NCBI GenBank assembly: GCA_016293225.1
Contig: JAEDEQ010000005.1
Coordinates: forward strand, 1-47,468
DNA: 47,468 nucleotides
Direction of reading: 5' to 3'
Source of the DNA: Clostridiaceae bacterium
GTDB lineage: Bacteria > Bacillota > Clostridia > Oscillospirales > Acutalibacteraceae
Below are positions 24,978-32,147 of this stretch, piece after piece (position 1 is the stretch's first letter; every line of letters starts with the position of its first letter). The notes beneath the pieces were generated by a model, which did no database searches, had not been told where the DNA came from, and was given only the letters and a program-made list of their open reading frames with translations. The position numbers and the translations under genes are program-made.

Positions 24978-25002
24978 CAAACACAAAAAGGAGACGGAAA
25001 AA

Positions 25003-25668
25003 ATGATAAACATTGCAATCGACGGCCCCGCAGGCGCGGGCAAAAGCACAATTTCAAAAGCCGCGGCAAAGGAGCTGGGCTTTATCTATATTGACACCGG
25101 CGCTCTTTACCGCACCGTTGGACTCAACGCAATGCGCAAGGGCGCAGACCTTGAAAACGATGAAAGCATTGCCTCAACGCTCACGAACGACCTTTCGCTT
25201 GAGCTTCGCTTTGTTGACGGCGAACAGAGAATGTTTTTGAACGGCGAGGACGTTTCGCTTGCAATCCGCACACCCGAAGCTTCAATGGCGGCGTCAAGGG
25301 TTTCCGCCGTTCCCGCCGTGCGTGAATATCTTTTTGACCTCCAGAAAAAGCTTGCGAAAGAAAACAACTGCGTAATGGACGGCCGCGATATCGGCACGGT
25401 TGTTCTTCCGGACGCAAAAGTAAAAATTTTTCTCACCGCCTCGCCCGAGTCAAGAGCAAAGAGAAGATATGACGAGCTTATCCAAAAAGGCATGGACGTA
25501 AAGTATGAGGACGTTCTCAATGACATGAAGCAGCGCGATTACAACGACTCACACCGTGCCGTTGCTCCGCTCAAACCTGCCGCCGACGCAATACTTCTTG
25601 ATACAAGCGGTTTTGAGCTTGAAAGATCGGTAGCGCTCATAATCAAGACCATTAAGGAGAACATATAA
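25003..25668 (+). CDS. cmk: (d)CMP kinase
   Basis: 221 residues, normal length. Phosphorylates CMP and dCMP to the diphosphates. Walker A is IDGPAGAGKST at 5-15, followed by the conserved IDTGALYRTVG, and the CMP-binding MDGRDIGTVVLPDAKVKIFLTAS further on. ATG 25003 follows AAGGAGACGG. In Clostridia this gene commonly sits, as here, between a BaiN-type flavoprotein and plsC-ispH-S1. Confidence 0.97.
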   Translation: MINIAIDGPAGAGKSTISKAAAKELGFIYIDTGALYRTVGLNAMRKGADLENDESIASTLTNDLSLELRFVDGEQRMFLNGEDVSLAIRTPEASMAASRVSAVPAVREYLFDLQKKLAKENNCVMDGRDIGTVVLPDAKVKIFLTASPESRAKRRYDELIQKGMDVKYEDVLNDMKQRDYNDSHRAVAPLKPAADAILLDTSGFELERSVALIIKTIKENI

Positions 25669-25724
25669 AAGGTAACCGATGAGGCGCTTGCGTTTCATCT
25701 GAATCTTCAAAAAGGTGTGATCCA

Positions 25725-26366
25725 ATGAAATTTGACTTTTCCGCTCCGAGGGAAAGCAGGCTCTATAACGTTTTCCGTCCTCTTGCAAAAGGCTTCATCT
25801 CGCTTCGGTTCTGCGTAACCTCCTTCGGCGAGGAGAACATTCCCGAAAAAGGCGCTTTCATCCTTGCGGCGAACCATATCAGCGCACTCGACCCCGTGAT
25901 GATTATTTCCCACTGTCCGCGAACGCTGCATTTCATGGCAAAGGACGAGCTTTTCAAAAATCCCGTTTTTGCTTCTTTCCTTAAAAAGATGAACGTCTTT
26001 CCCGTAAAGAGGCAGACGAGCGACAAGCGCGCGCTTGAATTTGCAAAGCGCATCATCTCCTCGGGCTGGGCGCTCGGAATTTTTCCCGAGGGCTCGCGTA
26101 TAAAGGACGCAATCCCGAAAAGGGCAAAAAACGGCGTTTCCTATCTTGCCGCAAAAACAAAGGCGGACGTTCTTCCGGTCAGCATCTATAAAGCTCCCGG
26201 AGAAAAAAGGCTCCGACCGCACATCACGATACGCTTCGGAAAGCTTATCAAAAACAGCGAGCTTGGTTTCTCTGATGAGTATTCGCAGCAAAAAATCAGA
26301 GAATCCAGCGAAAAAATCATGAGCGCAATAACAGCGCTCTGGGCTTTGAAACACGGAGAAGCATAA
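25725..26366 (+). CDS. plsC: 1-acyl-sn-glycerol-3-phosphate acyltransferase
   Basis: 213 residues. Membrane-associated enzyme that acylates lysophosphatidic acid to phosphatidic acid in phospholipid synthesis. The acyltransferase box HX4D is seen in NHISALDPV (about 48-56), and the substrate motif FPEGSR at about 119-124. ATG 25725 is behind AAAAAGGTG. The stop codon overlaps the start of ispH-S1 by one base (TAATG), so the two are translated in tandem. Confidence 0.94.
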   Translation: MKFDFSAPRESRLYNVFRPLAKGFISLRFCVTSFGEENIPEKGAFILAANHISALDPVMIISHCPRTLHFMAKDELFKNPVFASFLKKMNVFPVKRQTSDKRALEFAKRIISSGWALGIFPEGSRIKDAIPKRAKNGVSYLAAKTKADVLPVSIYKAPGEKRLRPHITIRFGKLIKNSELGFSDEYSQQKIRESSEKIMSAITALWALKHGEA

Positions 26367-28381
26367 TGAAAAAAAATTACACACTTACGCTTGCAAAAAC
26401 CGCCGGCTTCTGCTTCGGCGTTGACCGCGCGGTCAGCACGCTTTACAATATGGTTGAAAGCGGAAAAAAGGTCTGCACCCTTGGCCCGATTATCCACAAT
26501 CCCTCAGTGATAGAAGACCTTGAAAAAAAAGGCGTTCACATCATTGAGCACCCGGCGCAGGCGCCGCAGGACACAACGGTGGTTATCCGCACCCACGGCG
26601 TTGAAAAATTTGTTATTGACGAGCTTCAGAAAAGGGGCCTTGATTACATTGACCTTACCTGCCCGTTCGTGATGAAGATTCAGAAAATTGTTGAGCGCCA
26701 CTCAAAAAAGGACAGGCTGCTTCTGATTGCCGGCGACGAAAACCACCCGGAGGTCAGGGGCTTTCGCAGCCGCTGGGAGGGCGAAAGCCTTGTTTATAAA
26801 AATGAAGAGGAACTCACCCATTTGCTTGAAAATCACCCCGAAATTGAAAAAGGAGAAGTATATGTGGTCGCACAGACCACCTTTTCTGTAAAAGAATGGG
26901 AAAAAACCTCAAAAAATTTGAAAAAACTATGTACAAATGGTTTTTTCTTTGATACAATATGTAGTGCAACTAATGACAGGCAAAAAGAGGCATTTGAGCT
27001 GTCGCTCCGCTCGGACGCAATGATCGTTGTCGGCGGCCGCTCAAGTTCTAACACCGCCAAGCTTAAAGCCGTGTGTGAAAAGAACTGCCCGACTTTCCTT
27101 GTTGAAACGGCGCGGGAACTTGCAAAGTACGATTTTTCCCGCTTCCGTTCAGTTGGGGTAACAGCAGGGGCTTCCACTCCTGCAGGTATTATAAAGGAGG
27201 TACTATCCACCATGTCCGAAATTTTAAACGAACAAACCAATTCTGAAGAAATGAGCTTTGAAGCCGCTTTGGAGGAGAATCTCAAGTCAATGAGCTCTGA
27301 CCAAAAAGTGCGTGGCGTTGTTGTAGGTATTGCACCTAATGAAATACAGGTCGATATCGGCAGAAAATATGCTGGCTTCGTTCCCATTGAGGAGTACAGC
27401 AACGATCCTACTGCCGATCCGAAATCGGAACTCAAAATCGGTGATGAAATTGACCTCATCATCATGAAGACAAACGATTCCGAGGGAACCATGATGCTCT
27501 CCAAGCGCCGCTTTGACGCCATTGCCGCCTGGGATAACATCATGAAAGCCAAGGAGGATGAGGAAATCCTTGAGGGCGTTGTTGCCGAAGCAGTCAAGGG
27601 CGGCGTTCTTGTTTATTCGCAGGGCGTTCGCGTTTTCATTCCCGGCTCGCTCACCGGCCTGCCCAGAGAGGCTGACCTTTCCGAGCTTGTCAAAACCAAG
27701 GTAAGATTCCGCATCATTGATGTTGACAAGGCCAAGAAGCGCGCTGTCGGTTCAATCCGCTCAGTTGTCAGAGAAGAACGCAAGGCCGCAACCGAAGCTT
27801 TCTGGGCTCAGGTTGAAGAAGGTCAGGAATATACCGGCACCGTTAAGTCGCTCACAAGCTATGGCGCATTTGTCGATCTCGGCGGAGTTGACGGCATGGT
27901 ACATATTTCAGAACTTTCCTGGAAGCGTATCAAGCACCCGTCCGAAGTTGTCAAAGAGGGCGACGTTGTCAAGGTATATGTCAAGGCTCTTGACAGGGAA
28001 AACAGAAAGATTTCTCTCGGCTATAAGAGAGTTGAGGACAACCCCTGGGAAATTCTCAAGAGAGATTATCCGGTCGGCTCGGTTGTTAAGGCCAAGGTTG
28101 TCGGTCTTACCACCTTCGGAGCGTTCGCAAACGTTATCGACGGCATTGACGGACTTATCCACATTTCGCAGATTGCAGACCGCCACATCGCTTCTCCGAA
28201 GGAGGTTCTTTCCATCGGTGACGAGGTTGACGTTAAAATTACCGACATCGACTTTGAAAAGAAGCGCGTAAGCCTTTCAATCCGCGCTCTTCTTGAGCCG
28301 CAGGACGAAGCTGACGAAGCTGACGAAGCAGCAGAAGAAGCTGAAGCCGAAGAAGAAGCTCCCGTTGAGGACGCCGAATAA
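26366..28381 (+). CDS. ispH: Fused IspH (HMBPP reductase) and ribosomal protein S1
   Basis: 671 residues. Residues 1-282 are IspH, the [4Fe-4S] enzyme making IPP and DMAPP in the last step of the MEP pathway; the three cluster cysteines are C16 (AGFCFGVD), C99 (DLTCPF) and C199 (DTICSATNDRQ). Residues 283-655 hold four S1 RNA-binding domains (from about 300, 385, 475 and 560), then an acidic Asp/Glu/Ala tail. This fusion is known from Clostridia. Two points stand out. A strong AAAGGAGG and in-frame ATG open the S1 part at 27212, so free S1 may also be made. And a patch at about 26,880-26,990 inside the IspH part is far richer in A+T than its surroundings. A strong terminator follows. Confidence 0.95.
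   Translation: MKKNYTLTLAKTAGFCFGVDRAVSTLYNMVESGKKVCTLGPIIHNPSVIEDLEKKGVHIIEHPAQAPQDTTVVIRTHGVEKFVIDELQKRGLDYIDLTCPFVMKIQKIVERHSKKDRLLLIAGDENHPEVRGFRSRWEGESLVYKNEEELTHLLENHPEIEKGEVYVVAQTTFSVKEWEKTSKNLKKLCTNGFFFDTICSATNDRQKEAFELSLRSDAMIVVGGRSSSNTAKLKAVCEKNCPTFLVETARELAKYDFSRFRSVGVTAGASTPAGIIKEVLSTMSEILNEQTNSEEMSFEAALEENLKSMSSDQKVRGVVVGIAPNEIQVDIGRKYAGFVPIEEYSNDPTADPKSELKIGDEIDLIIMKTNDSEGTMMLSKRRFDAIAAWDNIMKAKEDEEILEGVVAEAVKGGVLVYSQGVRVFIPGSLTGLPREADLSELVKTKVRFRIIDVDKAKKRAVGSIRSVVREERKAATEAFWAQVEEGQEYTGTVKSLTSYGAFVDLGGVDGMVHISELSWKRIKHPSEVVKEGDVVKVYVKALDRENRKISLGYKRVEDNPWEILKRDYPVGSVVKAKVVGLTTFGAFANVIDGIDGLIHISQIADRHIASPKEVLSIGDEVDVKITDIDFEKKRVSLSIRALLEPQDEADEADEAAEEAEAEEEAPVEDAE
27193..27214 (+). 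promoter_or_regulatory. Internal ribosome-binding site and start codon for S1
   Basis: AAAGGAGG (27193-27200) lies 11 nt ahead of ATG 27212, which is codon 283 of the fusion and begins MSEILNEQTN. Starting here would give a 389-residue, four-domain S1 protein, the size of stand-alone S1 in Firmicutes. Confidence 0.6.
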
Positions 28382-28405
28382 TTCCGGCGCAAAACAAAAA
28401 AATAC

Positions 28406-28436
28406 GGCCCTGCCTGAAAACGGCGGGGCCTTTTTC
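28406..28436 (+). terminator. Terminator after ispH-S1, probably bidirectional
   Basis: GGCCCTGCC (28406-28414) pairs with GGCGGGGCC (28422-28430; one G-T), then TTTTT. On the minus strand the stem is followed by GTATTTTTTTG, so it also serves the converging carboxypeptidase gene. Confidence 0.9.
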
Positions 28437-28452
28437 TGTCCGTCAGCGGCTC

Positions 28453-29334
28453 TTAATATCTGATTCCTACAGAGTCAAGGTATTCCTCAAGACAGAGGCC
28501 GCTGTCTTTAATTTTCTTTGCATATTCAACGCCGACAAAACGCCAGTGCCACGGCTCATAGACAATGCCTGTCACAGCCTCTTTTTCCTTGGGATAGCGC
28601 AGGATAAAGCCGTATTTATAAGCGTTTTTCATCAGCCATGCGTATTCGGCGCTGTCCGCAAAGGAGTCGTATGTGTTGCAGATGTCCATTGCAAGACCGA
28701 TGTTGTGCTCGCTCGTTCCCGGCGGAAGAATGACCGACGCGGCCTTTTTTGCCGCCGCCTCTCGGTCAAGACCGTAACGCGCCATGTAGGTTTCGGTCAG
28801 GTTGTTGTAGTTTATGCGCTGGCGCTCATAGCTGCGGTGACCCGAAAACGGAGTCAGGGTTACCCCGTCCTTTTTGCCTGCGCGGTACATTTTTTCGTAA
28901 TACGGCGTGACTCTTGCGTCAAGCTCATAGCCGGTGTCAAGTATTTCACGGGTTTCGGGATCATAGCCCTCAGGAATTTCGCGCTCCATACTGACAACAA
29001 TCAGATTCCAGGGAACCGAATCAACGTCAACAATTATTCTTCCGCTTTCCGAGCGTTTGACTTCGCTCTTTTTTTCCGTTGTGCTTGCAGTGGTAACATT
29101 GTTTTCAACCGATATTTTTTCGGTTGTACTTTCGGTTTTGCTGCTGCTTTCGCTTTCGGAAATGCTTTCAGCCGAAGAAGAGCTTGCTGACGATGAGGAC
29201 GCTGCGTTCACCTTTTCGGCGTTTTTTTTGTTTTTAATGAGCGTTACCGCAGTCATTGAAGCGAGGATAACGATTAAGGAAACAAGAACCGCGATAATAA
29301 TATTCTCCTTGTTTTTTTTCTTTTTCCTGTTCAT
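28453..29334 (-). CDS. D-alanyl-D-alanine carboxypeptidase, VanY/LdcB type (M15B)
   Basis: 293 residues. Zinc peptidase trimming the terminal D-Ala (or a related residue) of peptidoglycan stem peptides outside the membrane. A run of Lys/Arg and one N-terminal membrane helix (about 13-33) is followed by a Ser-rich linker (about 40-90) and the M15B domain. Its metal ligands can be seen: SGHRSYERQ, SEHNIGLAMDI (the SxHxxGxAxD pattern) and EPWHWRFVG near the C-terminus. ATG 29334 follows AAAGGAGG; an in-frame ATG 16 codons upstream overlaps that site. It converges on ispH-S1 and diverges from the receiver gene. Confidence 0.92.
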   Translation of the reverse strand: MNRKKKKNKENIIIAVLVSLIVILASMTAVTLIKNKKNAEKVNAASSSSASSSSAESISESESSSKTESTTEKISVENNVTTASTTEKKSEVKRSESGRIIVDVDSVPWNLIVVSMEREIPEGYDPETREILDTGYELDARVTPYYEKMYRAGKKDGVTLTPFSGHRSYERQRINYNNLTETYMARYGLDREAAAKKAASVILPPGTSEHNIGLAMDICNTYDSFADSAEYAWLMKNAYKYGFILRYPKEKEAVTGIVYEPWHWRFVGVEYAKKIKDSGLCLEEYLDSVGIRY

Positions 29335-29442
29335 TCTTAAACCTCCTTTGCATAAGTTTATCACAAAATATGGAACAATCAATATATGAAACCAAAATTT
29401 AAGAAAAACTTTATTTATCTATATTTTATTCAATTTATTACA

Positions 29443-29459
29443 TTCGACACAAAGCGACA
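29443..29459 (+). promoter_or_regulatory. Tandem Spo0A-box-like sites
   Basis: TTCGACA (29443-29449) is a perfect complement of the 0A box TGTCGAA. A second partial copy, AGCGACA (29453-29459, CGACA conserved), lies 10 nt on, one helical turn away. They end about 20 nt ahead of a TATAAT, at roughly -50 to -34, where Spo0A activates sigma-A promoters. Confidence 0.5.
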
Positions 29460-29480
29460 TGATTTTCAAATTATAAGTAA

Positions 29481-29486
29481 TATAAT
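29481..29486 (+). promoter_or_regulatory. -10 element of the receiver gene
   Basis: A consensus TATAAT stands without a recognisable -35 (CATGAT at 17 nt). That fits a promoter that needs an activator. The leader would be about 48 nt, and AGAGGAG precedes ATG 29541. Confidence 0.5.
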
Positions 29487-29540
29487 TTATACGGTGCTAA
29501 GCGCACGGCCCGAAAGGGACATTGAGAGGAGAAAAGTATT

Positions 29541-29954
29541 ATGAACGAAAAGGTCGTTATCACAGACGACGGCAGCTCTGCGCTTCAAAAGCTTGTTCTT
29601 GATTTGGAAAAGAACGGCTTTGAAGTAAAACTGGTTGAATCAGACGGAGAAAAGCTTGAACGCGTTATTGAGAAGTCTATTCCCGATATTCTCATTGCAG
29701 ACGCTTTTATGAAGAACCGCGACGCGCTTGAGGTACTTTCATCTTTGGGCGGAAAGCTCAAAAAATGCGGTGCAAAAATCTTCATCAAAACTGCGCTGAA
29801 AAGCAAACGCTATGAGAAAAGGCTGCTTGCAAAGGGCGCCGACGCATACCTTTTGAAGCCCGTTGAGCTCGATGATGTCATTGGAAAAAGGGAGCCTGCG
29901 GCAAAGAAAAAGTCAAAATTCGCTTTCTGCTTCAGGCAAGCTAAAAGAGTCTGA
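29541..29954 (+). CDS. Stand-alone response-regulator receiver protein (Spo0F-like)
   Basis: 137 residues with nothing but a receiver domain and a short basic tail. The expected phosphorylation-site residues are all present: acidic pair D9-D10 (VVITDDGSS), phospho-acceptor D54 (DILIADAF), T84 (IKTALKS) and K106 (YLLKPVEL). There is no DNA-binding or enzymatic output domain, so it should act as a phosphoryl carrier or by protein contact, as Spo0F or CheY do. No histidine kinase or partner regulator is adjacent. The region upstream carries Spo0A-box-like sites. The link to a sporulation phosphorelay is an inference from those sites and from the domain layout. Confidence 0.8.
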   Translation: MNEKVVITDDGSSALQKLVLDLEKNGFEVKLVESDGEKLERVIEKSIPDILIADAFMKNRDALEVLSSLGGKLKKCGAKIFIKTALKSKRYEKRLLAKGADAYLLKPVELDDVIGKREPAAKKKSKFAFCFRQAKRV

Positions 29955-30113
29955 ACTTCCGCGATTGTTCTGTGTACGCTTTCGGCTGTCTGTTTTCCGT
30001 CACATCACATAAGCAGTCTTGAAATACAGGAAGAGATTCCGGAATGTATTATACAATCTGATGAAAAACACACTAAAAAAATATGCAAACAATCAAAAAT
30101 CTGAAACAACTGA

Positions 30114-30152
30114 AAAACCGTCCTTCGGCAACAAACCGGAGGGCGGTTTTTT
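30114..30152 (+). terminator. Terminator downstream of the receiver gene
   Basis: ACCGTCCTTCGG (30117-30128) pairs with CCGGAGGGCGGT (30136-30147; G-T wobbles allowed), followed by TTTTT. It lies 160 nt past the stop codon; the sequence between holds nothing I recognise. Confidence 0.75.
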
Positions 30153-30182
30153 GTATCAGGCGCCAAAAAGTGCAAATGATTT

Positions 30183-30215
30183 TAAAAAAGCAGCGCCGCC
30201 TATTGGCAACGCTGC
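30183..30215 (-). terminator. Terminator after the secreted 211-residue protein gene
   Basis: Minus strand GCAGCGTTGCC (30215-30205), AATA loop, GGCGGCGCTGC (30200-30190), then TTTTTT. One mismatch in an 11-bp stem. Confidence 0.85.
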
Positions 30216-30252
30216 GAAAACTACTTGCTTAATTTTAAGTTTTTTGAAAGAA

Positions 30253-30888
30253 TCAATCAAAGAGACCGCCGAAAACTTTTTCCATGAAAGCGATACCCTT
30301 AGCTGTATCTCCGCCGTAAGCGATGAGGCCGATGATGGTTCCGAAAACCTTCATGAGGATGCCGACAACCTTGGTAAGGGTGGGCTCTTCAATGGTTGCA
30401 GGGCTGTAGGAAGCTCTGAACTGAATAAGAGTTCCGCCACAGTTCAAGGGAAGCTTGTATAGAGCGGCTGCAGCATATGTCTGACCGACCTGAGCTGTCT
30501 CACAGGGGCAAGCTTCGCAATACCAACCGTTGAACTGCCATCCGGACGGAGCGATAACTTCGGGAAGAGCAACGCCTTGTCCACCTTGCATGGTATTTGG
30601 ATCCTGGGGAACCATGTAATAAACACCGGTAACGTCCTTGCCGGCTTTCCATTCAAACTTGCCGGTTTCTTCGTTATAAACCTGAGTTTCGGATTTGAGC
30701 GAGCCGCCGTTAAGGTTGAAAGCAAGAACAGCCTGATCTTTTGAGCAAGGACCGCCCTCGCCCCACCAATCATGATAAGCCATCGGGGGAGTTACGACAG
30801 AACCTGTTGTTTCTTCAGCAAATGAACTTACCGAAAGAGCTCCGAAGAGCATGAGAACTGCTAAAAATACAGATAATACTTTTTTCAT
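30253..30888 (-). CDS. Small secreted protein with InlB-repeat-like segment
   Basis: 211 residues. A signal peptide (1-24, MKKVLSVFLAVLMLFGALSVSSFA) is followed by a roughly 130-residue outer part. That part has features of InlB B-repeats common in Ruminococcaceae surface proteins: an opening LAFNLNGGSL, a later GWQFNGWYCEACPCE and an end strand IQFRASY. Several cysteines are present (GGPC, CEACPC, NCGG). A hydrophobic segment at about 175-192 (KVVGILMKVFGTIIGLIAYGG) precedes a short end, perhaps a membrane contact. It has a consensus promoter, a good AAGGAGG and its own terminator, so it is a well-expressed single-gene unit. Function unknown. Confidence 0.75.
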   Translation of the reverse strand: MKKVLSVFLAVLMLFGALSVSSFAEETTGSVVTPPMAYHDWWGEGGPCSKDQAVLAFNLNGGSLKSETQVYNEETGKFEWKAGKDVTGVYYMVPQDPNTMQGGQGVALPEVIAPSGWQFNGWYCEACPCETAQVGQTYAAAALYKLPLNCGGTLIQFRASYSPATIEEPTLTKVVGILMKVFGTIIGLIAYGGDTAKGIAFMEKVFGGLFD

Positions 30889-30929
30889 AGTGGATTTCCT
30901 CCTTATATAATGTTTATTATCTTGGTTTG

Positions 30930-30958
30930 ATTATATCACTGACTTTGACAAAATTCAA
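30930..30958 (-). promoter_or_regulatory. Promoter of the secreted 211-residue protein gene
   Basis: Minus strand TTGAAT (30958-30953), 17-nt spacer, TATAAT (30935-30930). Confidence 0.75.
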
Positions 30959-31059
30959 GTGGTTTTTGAAATCTTTATTGATTTTTTATTAACTTTTTCA
31001 CAAGTTGTCATAATTTTAAAATTAAAAAAATGTTGCTTATAACAAAAAATCCTTACCTG

Positions 31060-32028
31060 TCAGCTGTTTTCAGCCGAAATTCTGAACGCAAGCTCTTCAA
31101 GCTCCTCAAGGCAGGAAAGCCCTCCGACCTTTTGGCGGTAGCCGGCGGCGCCGCGCACTCCCCTGATGTACCAGGCGGCGTGCTTGCGCGCCTCCCTTAT
31201 TCCGACCCTTTCGCCCTTGTATTCGCAGATGCGGCGGATGTGCTTTACCATAACGCGCATTCGCTCGCTGACAGGCGGCTCGGGAAGAATTGCTTCATGC
31301 TTCAGAAATGCGCTTATCTGGCTGAAAACCCACGGTCTTCCGAGCGCCCCCCTGCCGACGAGGATATAATCGCAGTTTGTTTCCTCAAGCATCTTTGCCG
31401 CGGAGAGGCCGTCGGTAACGTCTCCGTTTGCAATAACGGGAATTGAAACGCTGCTTTTTACAAGTGCAATGGTCTTTGTGTCAACCGGCGGAGCGTACAT
31501 CTGCTGCCTTGTCCGTCCGTGGACGGTGATTGCCTTTGCGCCGGCGTTTTCCGCCCTTTGCGCAATTTGGGGAGCGTTGATGTGCTCGCTGTCCCAGCCG
31601 AGCCTTAGCTTCACCGTAACGGGGATATCAACCGCTTCGGCAACGGCTTTAATGATTTTTTCGGCAAGAACGGGGTCCTTCAGCAGCGCGCTTCCGCCGC
31701 CGTTTCCGGCAATCTTCGGCGCGGGACAGCCCATGTTGATGTCGATAACGTCCGGGGAAAAGGAAAGGCATTCCCTTGCAGACTGCGCCATAATATCGGG
31801 ATCGCTGCCGAAAATCTGCGCCGCCGCAGGGCGCTCTCTGTCCGAAAGGACAAGCAGCTTTTTGCTTTTTCTGTCGCACATGGTAAGCCCCTTTGAGCTG
31901 ACCATTTCGCTGACAACATAGGTTGCGCCGTATTCGCAGCAAAGCTCACGGAACGCCATGTCCGCAACGCCGGCCATCGGTGCAAGTCCGGCTGTGCGGC
32001 TGTCAATTTCAAGGTTACCGATTCTCAT
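31060..32028 (-). CDS. dus: tRNA-dihydrouridine synthase
   Basis: 322 residues. FMN enzyme reducing specific uridines in tRNA D-loops. The N-terminus LAPMAGVADMAFRELC and the catalytic cysteine C101 in DINMGCPAPKIAGNGGGSALL are diagnostic. The flavin-binding VTVKLRLGWD, ITVHGRTRQQMY and IPVIANGDV blocks follow in order. It is closest in layout to the DusB-type enzymes of Firmicutes. ATG 32028 follows CGAGGAA; an in-frame ATG 20 codons earlier lacks a site. Divergent from polA. Confidence 0.95.
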   Translation of the reverse strand: MRIGNLEIDSRTAGLAPMAGVADMAFRELCCEYGATYVVSEMVSSKGLTMCDRKSKKLLVLSDRERPAAAQIFGSDPDIMAQSARECLSFSPDVIDINMGCPAPKIAGNGGGSALLKDPVLAEKIIKAVAEAVDIPVTVKLRLGWDSEHINAPQIAQRAENAGAKAITVHGRTRQQMYAPPVDTKTIALVKSSVSIPVIANGDVTDGLSAAKMLEETNCDYILVGRGALGRPWVFSQISAFLKHEAILPEPPVSERMRVMVKHIRRICEYKGERVGIREARKHAAWYIRGVRGAAGYRQKVGGLSCLEELEELAFRISAENS

Positions 32029-32105
32029 TACAAATTCCTCGTTCTCTTGTGATTGATATATTTTAACACAATCTTGAAAAAAATCCACCCTTTTAAGGGA
32101 ATTTG

Positions 32106-32114
32106 TGGTATACT
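32106..32114 (+). promoter_or_regulatory. Possible extended -10 promoter of polA
   Basis: TGGTATACT: a TG one base before TATACT (32109-32114), the extended -10 form, with no clear -35. Leader about 27 nt, ending in GGAGG. Confidence 0.45.
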
Positions 32115-32147
32115 GAATTATATTGATTCAAATTCGGAGGTAACCGT

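Noticed and set aside
29355..29382. Possible promoter TTGATT/TAAACT for the carboxypeptidase gene
   Set aside because: Transcription would start inside the ribosome-binding site; the real promoter is probably further upstream.
30019..30462. 147-codon plus-strand frame after the receiver gene
   Set aside because: It crosses two terminators and is antisense to the secreted protein gene.
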